A stretch of DNA of 64,000 bases from Ancylobacter sp. WKF20 (lineage in GTDB: Bacteria; Pseudomonadota; Alphaproteobacteria; Rhizobiales; Xanthobacteraceae), in NCBI RefSeq assembly GCF_029760895.1, contig NZ_CP121679.1, positions 4,384,001 to 4,448,000 on the forward strand, given 5' to 3'. Both the position numbers and the translations under genes were made by a program. The notes beneath the pieces are model-generated. The model did not search any database, was not told the origin of the DNA, and was given only the letters and a program-made list of their open reading frames with translations. Of the stretch, positions 34,701 to 42,692 are shown one piece after another; position 1 is the stretch's first letter, and each line of letters begins with the position of its first letter.

Positions 34701-35891
34701 GCGCAGACGCCGAACGAGACGGCGACCGCCAACGCCACGGAATCGCTCGGCCTCGGCAATGCGGTCTATGACGCGGTGCTCCAGCTCACGGCATCCGAAG
34801 CGCCGAACGCGTTCGACCAGCTCTCCGGCGAGGTGCATGCCTCGACCCAGAGCCTGTTCATGGAACAGTCCTCGCTGATCCGCGGCGCGCTGAATGACCG
34901 CCTGCGGGCGGCGCAGGGCGGCGTCGGGGCCTCCGCCGGCACGGTGGTGAACGTCGTCGAGACCTCCTCGGGCGCGCTGGCCTATGCGGCGCCTGCCCCC
35001 TCGAAGGTGCAGGTCGCGGCGGATCTGAGCATGCCGGTGAAGGCGGCGCCCGCCCTGGCGCCGGTCGAGCGCTTCGCGCTGTGGTCGACCGCCTTCGGCA
35101 ATTGGGGCGACATGAACGGCAATTCCAACGCCGCCGGCGTCACCGATTCCACCGGCGGCTTCCTGATCGGCGCCGACACATTGGTGGGCGACGGCTGGCG
35201 CCTCGGCGTGGCCGGCGGCTACAGCTACACCGATTTCTCGATCTCCGGGCGCAACTCCTCCGGCTCCAGCGACAACTGGCATATCGGCCTTTATGGCGGC
35301 AACGCCTGGGGTCCGCTCGCGCTGCGCACCGGCGTCGCCTATACGTGGCAGGACATCTCGACCAACCGCTCGGTCGCCTTCACCGGCTATTCCGACAGCC
35401 TGTCGGCCGATTACGGCGCCGGCACGGTGCAGGCCTTCGGCGAACTCGGCTACCGCATTGACGCCGCCGGCATCGCCTTCGAGCCCTTCGCCAACCTCTC
35501 TTATGTCAGCCTGCACCAGGACGGCTACACGGAAGAGGGTGGCGCGGCGGCGCTGACCGGCGACTCCCAGACCATGGACACCACCTTCACCACGCTGGGC
35601 CTGCGCCTCGCCAAGGAGGTGGCGTTCGGCTCGACGGCGGCGACGCTGCGCGGGGCGCTGGGCTGGCGCCATGCGTTCGGCGATATCGACCCGACGGTGA
35701 CGCAGGCCTTTGCCGGCTCGAGCGCCTTCACCGTCACCGGCGCGCCGATCGCCGAGGACGCGGCGGTGGTGGAAGCCGGGCTCGACGTGCTGATCAGCGC
35801 CACCGCGACGCTCGGCATCGCCTATACCGGGCAGTATGGCGACGGCGTCAGCGAGAACGGCTTCAACGCACGGCTGAGCGTCAGGTTTTGA
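31731..35891 (+). CDS. Autotransporter outer-membrane beta-barrel protein with repeat passenger
   Basis: The protein has 1386 residues. I chose TTG 31731 because GGGGGGAG lies seven bases upstream and the product then begins with a proper signal peptide (AAHAAFAASLLLCSSATVST, cut after ALA). The passenger (~28-1100) opens with VYWQGGTSSDWFTDANW and holds about nine repeats of ~50 residues: a TGxGSxW element, then a VGxxGxGTLTI element, forming a beta-helix. Two passenger-associated repeats follow (LSGANSFSGGVTVAAGTLIG; LTGDNSYTGGTTISEGTL). The last ~275 residues are the translocating beta-barrel, ending in FNARLSVRF with the expected terminal Phe. It is secreted by type V mechanism; adhesion or biofilm roles are typical, and the specific function is unknown. 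Confidence 0.93.
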   Translation: MSRAAHAAFAASLLLCSSATVSTALADSVYWQGGTSSDWFTDANWVWDGHAPGPSDEARINEASPNSPIISSTGATAGTLFIGVTSTTGTLTIDGTGAAASLATTTTTLGNTGGSLGSLLVTGSQASWTNSGAAYIGNAGDGTVTITGDGAQATIQDTLYIGAGGGKGTVTLEDKGALDVTNTLFVGYAASSVISELVVTSGTVTSGAATLADGVGSKGSASVTSADSSWTNTGLMTVGGGGVGSLTISGGGTVDTGSAGVGNLNSANGSFVTVTGSGSAWTVTGDLFIGNFGDTTLTIEDAGKVTSATSIIARLAGSTSSATVTGAGSLWEAGDLRVGGFNGATSDLGGDGTLTIEAGGKVSTSAVSAGDVSGASGTINVTGSGSLLESTGRIFIGSAGTGEITVEDGADVTSVGANFANEANSTATATLTGTGSTWTSTANIYVGNFGDATLSVLLGATLSGVDGYVGTELGSVSSATIDGAGSVWSNSGDFLVGHSAGSAGTVTISDGGKITDVQGLLGDLTGSSGTMTVTGAGSRWENTSDLNVGRFGTGDLTISDGGVVVSNRSYLGNEESGSGTVLITGAGSNWTTTTGRLFVGTDGDGELTLTDSGSVTTREVVIAYGANSTGTLNIGAAQGDTAALAGTIDAPSVVFGDGTGRLVFNFSDASYTFSSTISGNGALYLAGNTLTLSGANSFSGGVTVAAGTLIGSTASLGTGDIVNNGTVQFAQTTTGTYAGEISGSGALVKTGAGTLILTGDNSYTGGTTISEGTLQIGNGGTTGSVIGSIVNNAALVFYRSDTYDFPGTITGLGSVTILGGTVNFTGAGGYNGPIAVEDASLVLAANSSTGSTFTIESGATIGGTGTIGGLTVLSGGTVAPGYSPGTITVAGDVSFAAGSTYAVEIWADGTHDLISATGIATLSGGTVAVLAQAGYANPLATYTILTAQGGVTGTFDSVTTNYAYLTPSLSYDSSTVYLTLARNDVRFASLAQTPNETATANATESLGLGNAVYDAVLQLTASEAPNAFDQLSGEVHASTQSLFMEQSSLIRGALNDRLRAAQGGVGASAGTVVNVVETSSGALAYAAPAPSKVQVAADLSMPVKAAPALAPVERFALWSTAFGNWGDMNGNSNAAGVTDSTGGFLIGADTLVGDGWRLGVAGGYSYTDFSISGRNSSGSSDNWHIGLYGGNAWGPLALRTGVAYTWQDISTNRSVAFTGYSDSLSADYGAGTVQAFGELGYRIDAAGIAFEPFANLSYVSLHQDGYTEEGGAAALTGDSQTMDTTFTTLGLRLAKEVAFGSTAATLRGALGWRHAFGDIDPTVTQAFAGSSAFTVTGAPIAEDAAVVEAGLDVLISATATLGIAYTGQYGDGVSENGFNARLSVRF

Positions 35892-35969
35892 GGGGAGGCC
35901 TCGGTACCCTGACGGGGGCGGATGTCAGAGATTGTTTCAGACAATTTCATTGACGCCGCCAATGATGCG

Positions 35970-35986
35970 GTGTGACTAGATCACAC
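35970..35986. promoter_or_regulatory. Perfect 6-5-6 inverted repeat, CRP/FNR-like
   Basis: The sequence GTGTGACTAGATCACAC has arms GTGTGA/TCACAC around a five-base centre. It resembles a CRP-type site, but the spacer is five rather than six bases. It lies between the autotransporter stop and the sensor kinase, with a TTGACG at 35950-35955 just upstream. It may control the kinase/regulator pair. Confidence 0.45.
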
Positions 35987-36141
35987 ATGGCTATGTGGTG
36001 GACAAGGCCGTCACGCTCCGAGCGTGCACGCCTTTATGGGAGTTGTCCCACGCCGTAGCCATTAAGATCTGTCCACCCGTATCGCCGAAGGCGCGCCGAT
36101 TGTCCGAGCTCTTGATCCTCACGCCATGGATTTCGAGGGCG

Positions 36142-38253
36142 ATGTCGAGGGCTTGGCGAGGCCTGATCCTCAGGTGCCACGCCCGCGGGCCGTCCTTGGC
36201 CGGCTTCGCCATTCTGATGCTTGCGCTGCACCTGCTGGGCGCGGGCGTGCCGATGGCCGAGGCCGCGCCCGATGCCGCGCCGCCGCTGGAGCTGGCAGGG
36301 GACCGTGCTTCAGTCAGCCTCACCGGCCATCTCGACGTCTTCTTCGACCCTGATGGCAGCCGCAGCCTCGACGACATACGGGCGTCGGATGCGGCTTTCC
36401 GGCCGGTGAGGGGCAGTTTCAATGCGAGCTACACCCGCGTCGGAGCCTGGTGGCTGCGCGTGACGCTGGCGCCTCAGCCTGCCGCTGCTGGCCCCTGGTG
36501 GCTGGAAATCACCGCGCCCTATACCGACCATATCCGTGTTTACGCTCCGGACATGGACGCGCAGGGGCATGTCGTTGCGATGGAGAAGGAAACCGGCGCC
36601 ATCGTCGCGCCGGAAGAGCGCGAGCTCTTCACCTATACCAATGCGGTGCGCCTGCATCTGCTGCCCGACCAGCCAACGACGGTCTATCTGCGGATCTGGG
36701 GCCAGCGCTCCATCAGCGCGGATCTGACGCTGTGGCGGCCGTCGGAGTTGATGCGGCATCTGGCGGTCAGCACGGTGTTCGTCGCGCTGGGGATCGGCGC
36801 AGCCTTCATCATGTGCATCGGCTCGCTGGTGATGGCGGTGACGCTCGGCCGTTCGGCCTTCGCCTGGTACGGCGCCTATGTCGGGGCCGTCTCCTACGTC
36901 TTCCTCGGCAATAGCGGCCTCAGTCGGGTGGTGCTGAGCGGCGTGCCGCCCGATACCATCATCCTGATCCACAATGTGGTCGGCAATTTCAGCGTGACGG
37001 CTGCGGCCTTCATGCTCCGCGCCATTTTCGGCACGCGCCAGCATCATCGCTGGGTCAACGCGGTATTGATCGCCATCGCCATCTTCGCGGCGTGCTGCAT
37101 GCCGGTCTCGGCCGCCGGTCACTACATTCTGATCGCACCCTATGTGATGGTCTGCATCATTGCGCTCGCGCTGATGGCACCCTGGCTGGCCATCAAGCAG
37201 CTGCGGCGTGGCGAGCGTGCGGCGATCTGGTTCCTCATGGGCTTCGGCGTTTACGCCGCCGCCACGATCTGGTTCGCCCTGGTGGTTCTCGGCATTGCGC
37301 CCCTGACCCGCTTCATGACCTGGGGCTACCAGACGGCGGGCTTCTTCCTGATGGTGGCGGTCTTCGCCGGTCTTGCCGCCGCCATGCAGGCGGGCGCGCG
37401 GGAGCGGCGGCGGCTGGAGGTGCAGCTTCTGGAGGCCTCTCGCAGCAATGAGCGCGAGCTGGAGCTGGCCGTGCGCCAGCGCACCGCTGCGCTGCATGAG
37501 GAGATCGAGGCCCGCAGCCGCGCGGAACAGGCTCTGCGCCAGGCGCTCAAGGAGCAGCGCAACTTCCTGGCCATGGTCAGCCATGAGTTCCGAACGCCGC
37601 TGGCGACGATGCGCCTGTCGGTGGCATTGCTACGGGAGGGGCTTGAGGGCGCCGCCGAGATGGTGCGCGCCGAGCGCGCCAAGATCGAGCGGGCGGTGCT
37701 GCGCATGTCGAGCCTGATCGACACTTTCCTCGCCGATGAATGGCTGCAGCACGCGGCGATGATCATCCAGCGCAAGCCGGTCGATCTCGCCCAGCTGGTG
37801 AGCGAATCTGCCGCCGAGCACGCGCTCCAGGCTCCCGGACGAATCCATGTCGCGCCCATGTCGCCGCTGGAGATTGAAGGGGATGCGGTGTTGCTGCGCA
37901 CGGCGATCGACAATCTCATCGGCAATGCCGTCAAGCACACGCAGGGCGCGGTCCGCCTCTCCCTTGAGGCACAGCCCGAGGCCGCGCTGATCGTGGTCGA
38001 GGACGAGGGCACGGGCATAGCTGCGCAGGAGCGCACCGAGATTTTTGCGCGCTTCTACCGCTCGGCCGCGGCGATGAACCGGCCGGGCACCGGGCTCGGG
38101 CTGCATCTCAGCCAGATGATTGCCGAACGACATGGCGGGACTATTTCGGTAGGTGACGCTGGCGGGGGCGGGAGCCGATTCGAACTGCGCCTGCCGCGTG
38201 GCCTTGCGGGGGGCCCACCGATCACCGAGGCCATGCTGGCCCGGACCGTATGA
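36142..38253 (+). CDS. 7TM-DISM sensor histidine kinase
   Basis: The protein has 703 residues from ATG 36142, with GAGGG just upstream; the frame is open from 35995. A signal-like helix (LAGFAILMLALHLLGAG) precedes a periplasmic 7TMR-DISMED2-type domain (~50-220), then seven membrane helices (~230-430), a coiled coil, and the kinase core. The H-box is MVSHEFRTPLATMRLS, with the phospho-accepting His near 481. The N-box is DNLIGNAVKHT, G1 is VEDEGTGIA, the F-box is FARFYRS and G2 is GTGLGLHLSQM. DISM domains are thought to bind carbohydrates or other small ligands outside the membrane. Its gene overlaps the regulator or abuts it, so the two form a two-component pair. Confidence 0.9.
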   Translation: MSRAWRGLILRCHARGPSLAGFAILMLALHLLGAGVPMAEAAPDAAPPLELAGDRASVSLTGHLDVFFDPDGSRSLDDIRASDAAFRPVRGSFNASYTRVGAWWLRVTLAPQPAAAGPWWLEITAPYTDHIRVYAPDMDAQGHVVAMEKETGAIVAPEERELFTYTNAVRLHLLPDQPTTVYLRIWGQRSISADLTLWRPSELMRHLAVSTVFVALGIGAAFIMCIGSLVMAVTLGRSAFAWYGAYVGAVSYVFLGNSGLSRVVLSGVPPDTIILIHNVVGNFSVTAAAFMLRAIFGTRQHHRWVNAVLIAIAIFAACCMPVSAAGHYILIAPYVMVCIIALALMAPWLAIKQLRRGERAAIWFLMGFGVYAAATIWFALVVLGIAPLTRFMTWGYQTAGFFLMVAVFAGLAAAMQAGARERRRLEVQLLEASRSNERELELAVRQRTAALHEEIEARSRAEQALRQALKEQRNFLAMVSHEFRTPLATMRLSVALLREGLEGAAEMVRAERAKIERAVLRMSSLIDTFLADEWLQHAAMIIQRKPVDLAQLVSESAAEHALQAPGRIHVAPMSPLEIEGDAVLLRTAIDNLIGNAVKHTQGAVRLSLEAQPEAALIVVEDEGTGIAAQERTEIFARFYRSAAAMNRPGTGLGLHLSQMIAERHGGTISVGDAGGGGSRFELRLPRGLAGGPPITEAMLARTV

Positions 38254-38261
38254 GGATGACG

Positions 38262-38972
38262 ATGCCCGCCCATGTTCTGATCATCGAAGACGACGGTGAT
38301 CTGCGCGACAGTCTTGTTCAACTTCTGGAAGCGGATGGGTGCCGCGTCCTCGCCCTGGCCGATGGCACCGAACTCGATGCGGCGCTGCCGGGGTTTCCCG
38401 CCGACGTGGTCATTCTGGACATAAACTTGCCGGGCCAGGATGGATTCAAGCTCGCCGAAGCACTGCTGGCGCGCCCTGAGATGGGCATTATCATGCTCAC
38501 TGGCCGCACCGGGGCCGAGGATCGCCTGCAGGGCCTCAGTCTGGGGGCGGACCATTATCTGACCAAGCCGGTCGATCCCGCGGAACTGCGGCTCATGGTC
38601 CGCAACCTCGCCCGCCGCGTCGCTGCCATTGCCCGGCCACAACCCGACGCCGGCGCGGACGATGTGTGGCGGTTCGTTTCGGTCCAATGGTGCCTCATCG
38701 CGCCGGGCGGCACCTCGGTGTCGCTCTCGGCGGCCGAGCATTTCCTGCTGAGCCGGCTCTTCAAAACACCGGGCCAGCCGGTCCCGCGCCAGCAGCTCGT
38801 GGCCAATGGTCGCTCCAGCTCGGCCGAGACCATCGGGCGCGGGCTTGATCTCGTCGTCTTCCGCCTGCGCCGTAAGGTGCTGCAGGAAGCCGGCGAGGCC
38901 CTTCCCATCGCCTCCGCGCGCAGCATCGGTTACGTCTTCACCGGCCGTGTGCGGCTCTCAACCGACGCCTAG
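38262..38972 (+). CDS. OmpR-family response regulator
   Basis: From ATG 38262, which has GAGG six bases upstream, the protein has 236 residues. ATG 38250, overlapping the kinase stop codon as ATGA, is the alternative. The receiver domain shows the acidic pair in LIIEDDGDLRDS, phospho-Asp near 53 (VVILDINLPGQDG), Thr in MLTGRTGAED and Lys near 102 (TKPVD). The C-terminal winged helix contains SLSAAEHFLLSRLFKTPGQP and DLVVFRLRRKV. It is the cognate regulator of the preceding kinase. The targets may include the adjacent autotransporter (inference). Confidence 0.92.
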   Translation: MPAHVLIIEDDGDLRDSLVQLLEADGCRVLALADGTELDAALPGFPADVVILDINLPGQDGFKLAEALLARPEMGIIMLTGRTGAEDRLQGLSLGADHYLTKPVDPAELRLMVRNLARRVAAIARPQPDAGADDVWRFVSVQWCLIAPGGTSVSLSAAEHFLLSRLFKTPGQPVPRQQLVANGRSSSAETIGRGLDLVVFRLRRKVLQEAGEALPIASARSIGYVFTGRVRLSTDA

Positions 38973-39015
38973 CCCGCGACTTGCCGAGCACGGGGGCGTT
39001 CGCCTCCCGTAGCGT

Positions 39016-40014
39016 TCAGCCCTGCGCGATCAGCCGCATCGCGGCGTCGCCGTCGATGATGAGGCCGTTGACGATGCCGCTGGCGAGCAGCGCCGCGGCG
39101 GCGCGGGTCTTCTCCGGGCTCGCCACCATCAGCACAACGTTCAGGCCGCGCAGCACGTCGAAGGGCACGGCGAGAGTACGCTCATTCAGCGGGTGATCGA
39201 CCGGGCGGCCCTGCGCATCGAAGAAGATGCCGTTGGTGTCGCCCACGGCCCCCGCGCGGTGCAGGCTTTCGAGGTCAGCGACGGTGAGCATGCCCTGCCG
39301 GCGCAGCAGCGCGCCTTCCTCCAGTTCGCCGACGCTGATCATGCACAGCGTCGCTGTGCCGGCGATGGCGAGCGCCTTCGCCACCTGGCGCTGGGAGAGC
39401 AGCACCTGCTTGTCCTCCACCGTGTCGGCGATGAACGGCACGGGCAGGAAATAGCCCTCGCCGCCGGTGCGCTTGGCCAGCATGTGGACCAGCTCGAACG
39501 GGTTGAAGGCGGAATTGGCGGTCAGCGAGCCCATCAGCGAGATGAACCGCGCATTCGGCGCGCTGACGCCCGCCATGTGCAGCGTCATCTGCTCGAGCGT
39601 GCGGCCCCAGCCGAGCCCGACGGTCGCCGGCTCGTCGCGGGCGAGGTGGGCGCGCAGATGATTGGCGCCGAGCAGGCCGACGGCGCGAAAGGCCACCTTC
39701 TGCGCCGGTGAGAGCCCCGCCCGGTCTCCCGCCTCGGGCGCTGATTGGCGGTCGAGGCCGAGATCGAGCGCCGGCGTCGCCTGGCAGAAATCGAGCCCGA
39801 AGCGCCGGCGCAGCGCCTCTTCCACCGGCACCATGCCGGCGAGCTGGCGGTCGACGGTGATCGAGACCACCCCTTCCTCCAGCGCATCGGCCAGCAGGCG
39901 GTTGACCCGCGCCCGCGTCAGGCCGAGCCGTTCGGCGGTCTCGGCCTGGTTCAGGCCCCCCACATGGTAGAGCCAGGCGGCCTTCACCATCAGCGTATCG
40001 TCGGTCTCGTCCAT
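39016..40014 (-). CDS. SorC/DeoR-type sugar-binding transcriptional regulator
   Basis: The protein has 332 residues from ATG 40014, with GAGGACCG upstream. An N-terminal helix-turn-helix (GLNQAETAERLGLTRARVNR) is followed by the sugar-binding effector domain (GLGWGRTLEQMTLHMAGVSA, NGIFFDAQGRPVDHPLNERT). Such proteins sense phosphorylated or free sugars and polyols; EryD and SmoC-type regulators belong here. It is divergent from the sugar ABC transporter genes with an inverted repeat between them, so it most likely controls cluster A. Confidence 0.93.
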   Translation of the reverse strand: MDETDDTLMVKAAWLYHVGGLNQAETAERLGLTRARVNRLLADALEEGVVSITVDRQLAGMVPVEEALRRRFGLDFCQATPALDLGLDRQSAPEAGDRAGLSPAQKVAFRAVGLLGANHLRAHLARDEPATVGLGWGRTLEQMTLHMAGVSAPNARFISLMGSLTANSAFNPFELVHMLAKRTGGEGYFLPVPFIADTVEDKQVLLSQRQVAKALAIAGTATLCMISVGELEEGALLRRQGMLTVADLESLHRAGAVGDTNGIFFDAQGRPVDHPLNERTLAVPFDVLRGLNVVLMVASPEKTRAAAALLASGIVNGLIIDGDAAMRLIAQG

Positions 40015-40038
40015 CGGTCCTCGTGCGCCGTCCTTGTG

Positions 40039-40065
40039 ACAAATGTAATTCATCTTGACGTTTGT
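40039..40065. promoter_or_regulatory. Candidate SorC operator and promoter of the sugar transport operon
   Basis: The arms ACAAATG (40039-40045) and CGTTTGT (40059-40065) are inverted repeats with one mismatch. The right arm overlaps a TTGACG (40055-40060) that could be the -35 box of the rightward operon. Binding here would block transcription and could also autoregulate the divergent regulator gene. Confidence 0.5.
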
Positions 40066-40155
40066 ATCGAGCCTGAACTAGCCTCTCCGCAACGCCCGAC
40101 AGAGGCGGTCGACACATCCTGCGCCAGGCCGGCGCAGTTAGGGAGAGACTGTAAA

Positions 40156-41112
40156 ATGCCATTCCGAGCAATGAAGAACTGCGTCCTCGGCGCTGTCGCC
40201 GCCGCGACCGTGATGGCGGCGGTGCCGGCCTTCGCGCTGGACATCGCCTGGGTGCATTCCAACGCTGCCGCCCAGTCCGAGCAGCGCGTGAAGGCCGGCT
40301 TCCAGGCCTGGCTGAAGGAGACCGGCAAGTCCGACTGGCGCGTCGCCTATCTCGACAGCGGCGGCTCCGGCGAGAAGACCGCCGCCAACATCCAGGATGC
40401 CGCCTCGCGCGGCGTCGGCGCCATCATCATCTCCATGGCCGATCTGCGGGCGTCCTCGGCCGCGATCAAGGAAGCCGTGGCGCAGAAGATCCCGATCTTC
40501 ACCGTCGACAGCGGGTCGGTTGACGGCACGCTGGTGGACGTGACCACCAACAATTGGGCGATGAGCGCCACGGTCTCGCCCTTCTTCCTCAACGAGCTCG
40601 GCAAGAACCCGAAGATCATCTTCCTGCGCATGGCCGAGCATCACGGCACCCGCAAGCGCGGCGAGACCATGGCGACCGTGCTGAAGGAATACCCGGACGT
40701 GAAGGTGCTGGCCGAGCACAATATCGACTACACCGCCTTCTTCGAGGACACGACGCGCACGATGCAGGACTATGTGACCCGCTTCGGCGACCAGATCGAC
40801 GGCGTGTGGGCGCCGTGGGACGAGCCGGCCCAGGCGGCGCTGAACGCGCTGAAGGCGGGCGGCAACACCCACGCCAAGGTCATCGGCATTGACGGCCACC
40901 CGCAGGCGATCGCCGAGGTCTGCAAGCCCGGCAGCCAGATGATCGCCACCATCAGCCAGCCCTTCGAGAAGATGGGCGCGCAGACCGGCGAATGGATCGA
41001 GGACATCGTGGTCGAGAAGAAGCCGGCCGCCGACGTCATTCCCTCCAAGGTCGTCTATCTCGACGCCCCGCTCGTCACCAAGGCGAACTGCAAGGACTTC
41101 CTCCCGAAGTGA
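40156..41112 (+). CDS. Sugar ABC transporter solute-binding protein (RbsB-type)
   Basis: The protein has 318 residues from ATG 40156, with AGGGAGAG upstream. A signal peptide (CVLGAVAAATVMAAVPAFA) precedes a periplasmic binding fold of the ribose/galactose type: DIAWVHSNAAAQSEQRVKAG, IQDAASRGVGAIIISMADLR and DGVWAPWDEPAQAALNALKA. The ligand should be a pentose, polyol or related small sugar. First gene of the cluster A operon. Confidence 0.93.
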   Translation: MPFRAMKNCVLGAVAAATVMAAVPAFALDIAWVHSNAAAQSEQRVKAGFQAWLKETGKSDWRVAYLDSGGSGEKTAANIQDAASRGVGAIIISMADLRASSAAIKEAVAQKIPIFTVDSGSVDGTLVDVTTNNWAMSATVSPFFLNELGKNPKIIFLRMAEHHGTRKRGETMATVLKEYPDVKVLAEHNIDYTAFFEDTTRTMQDYVTRFGDQIDGVWAPWDEPAQAALNALKAGGNTHAKVIGIDGHPQAIAEVCKPGSQMIATISQPFEKMGAQTGEWIEDIVVEKKPAADVIPSKVVYLDAPLVTKANCKDFLPK

Positions 41113-41177
41113 GCCCTTGGGACGGCCGGCGCGCCCCAGGCGCCGGCCGTTCTCTTTCGCCAGCGGAGGCAGCGGCC

Positions 41178-42692
41178 ATGGCCATCGAACTCACCGATAT
41201 CATCATGGACTATCCCGGCACGCGGGCGCTCGACCGCGTCAGCGTCGCCTTTCGCACGGATGAGGTCCATGGCCTGATCGGCGAGAACGGCGCCGGCAAG
41301 ACCACGCTGGTCTCCATTCTTGGCGGCAGCCGCCTGCCCAGCGAGGGCCGGATGACGCTCGACGGCGAGGAGGTTCGCCTTACCTCGCCGGGCGAGGCGC
41401 TGGCGCGCGGCATCGCCCATGTCTCGCAGGAAGGCAGCCTCGTGCCCAGCCTCACCGGCGCGGAGAACATCCTGCTCGGCAACGAGCCGCGCTACCCCGG
41501 TGGCATCGTCCGGCGCGGTGCGCTGCGCGATCAGGCTCGCGCGCTGATGGCGCGCTGGTTCCCTGACCTCACCATCGACCTCGACCAGCCGGTCGAGACG
41601 CTGCCCTATGCCGACCAGAAGATCATCGAGATCGTCCGCGCGCTGCGCGGGCGCATCCGCGTCCTCATTCTCGACGAGCCGACCGCGACGCTGCCCGCGC
41701 GCGAGAAGGAGCGGCTCTGGGCGATCATCCGCCGCCTGCCGGCGCAGGGCGTCGGCGTCGTGCTGATCAGCCATTTCCTCTCCGAGATCATCGCGCTGTC
41801 CGACCGCATCACCGTGCTGCGCGACGGGCGCCTGATCCGCACCTTCCCGGCCGCCGGGGCGAGCGAGGGCGAACTGACGGCGCTAATGCTCCAGCGCGGG
41901 CACGGCCCCTCCGATGGCGCCGAGCGGGACCGGCGGGGCGGGGCCCTCGGCGCGCCGGTTGTCGAGGTCTCGAACTGGCGGATCCCGGAAGCCGAGGTCG
42001 GCGCCTTCCACATTCGGGCCGGCGAGATCGTCGGCCTCATCGGCCTCACCGGCTCCGGCCATTTCGCCTTCGCCCGCTCGCTCTATGACGCGCCGGACCT
42101 TATCGGCGGCACGCTGCGCCTCGGCGGCGAGGTCATGCCGCAGGTCACCGCGCATGCGATGCGCCGGCGCGGTGTCGCCTTCATCCCCGACCACCGCATG
42201 ATCCACTCGCTGATCGGCGAGTGGAGCGCGCGCGAGAACCTCGCCATGGTGCATCCCGAGGCCGGCGCCTTCGGGGCGCTCGGCATCCTCAGCCCGCGCC
42301 GCGAGAGCGCCGAGGCGCGCGCGGTGATGGCACGCCTGTCCGTCAAGGCCTCCTCGACCGAGCAGGCGGTGGGCGAGCTCTCCGGCGGCAACAAGCAGAA
42401 GATTTCCATCGGCAAATGGCTCTACGGCGCCAAGGGCCGCTACCGCCTTATGATTTTCGTCGAGCCCACAGAGGGCGTCGACATCGGCGCCAAGCGCGAG
42501 ATCCACGCTTTGCTGCGCGGCCTCGCCGCCGAGGGCACGGCGATCCTTGTCGCCTCTTCCGACCTTATCGAGATCGCGGAGCTCTCCACCCGCGTCGTAT
42601 CCTTCGTCAACGGGCAAGCCCTCGGAGACCTCGCATGGCCCAACTTCTCGGAACAGAGCTTCATCGCGGCGATGTCGGGGGCGCGGGCATGA
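41178..42692 (+). CDS. Sugar ABC transporter ATPase, tandem domain (RbsA-type)
   Basis: The protein has 504 residues from ATG 41178, with GGAGG eight bases upstream; the earlier open frame lies in the preceding gene. Domain 1 is canonical: Walker A GENGAGKTT, Walker B LILDEPTATLP and H-loop LISHFLSE. Domain 2 has a degenerate Walker A (GLTGSGHFAF), as in RbsA-type proteins, and a good signature LSGGNKQK. Its Walker B reads LMIFVEPTEGVDIGAK, with Val where Asp is normal. Only the first site is expected to hydrolyse ATP. Confidence 0.93.
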   Translation: MAIELTDIIMDYPGTRALDRVSVAFRTDEVHGLIGENGAGKTTLVSILGGSRLPSEGRMTLDGEEVRLTSPGEALARGIAHVSQEGSLVPSLTGAENILLGNEPRYPGGIVRRGALRDQARALMARWFPDLTIDLDQPVETLPYADQKIIEIVRALRGRIRVLILDEPTATLPAREKERLWAIIRRLPAQGVGVVLISHFLSEIIALSDRITVLRDGRLIRTFPAAGASEGELTALMLQRGHGPSDGAERDRRGGALGAPVVEVSNWRIPEAEVGAFHIRAGEIVGLIGLTGSGHFAFARSLYDAPDLIGGTLRLGGEVMPQVTAHAMRRRGVAFIPDHRMIHSLIGEWSARENLAMVHPEAGAFGALGILSPRRESAEARAVMARLSVKASSTEQAVGELSGGNKQKISIGKWLYGAKGRYRLMIFVEPTEGVDIGAKREIHALLRGLAAEGTAILVASSDLIEIAELSTRVVSFVNGQALGDLAWPNFSEQSFIAAMSGARA

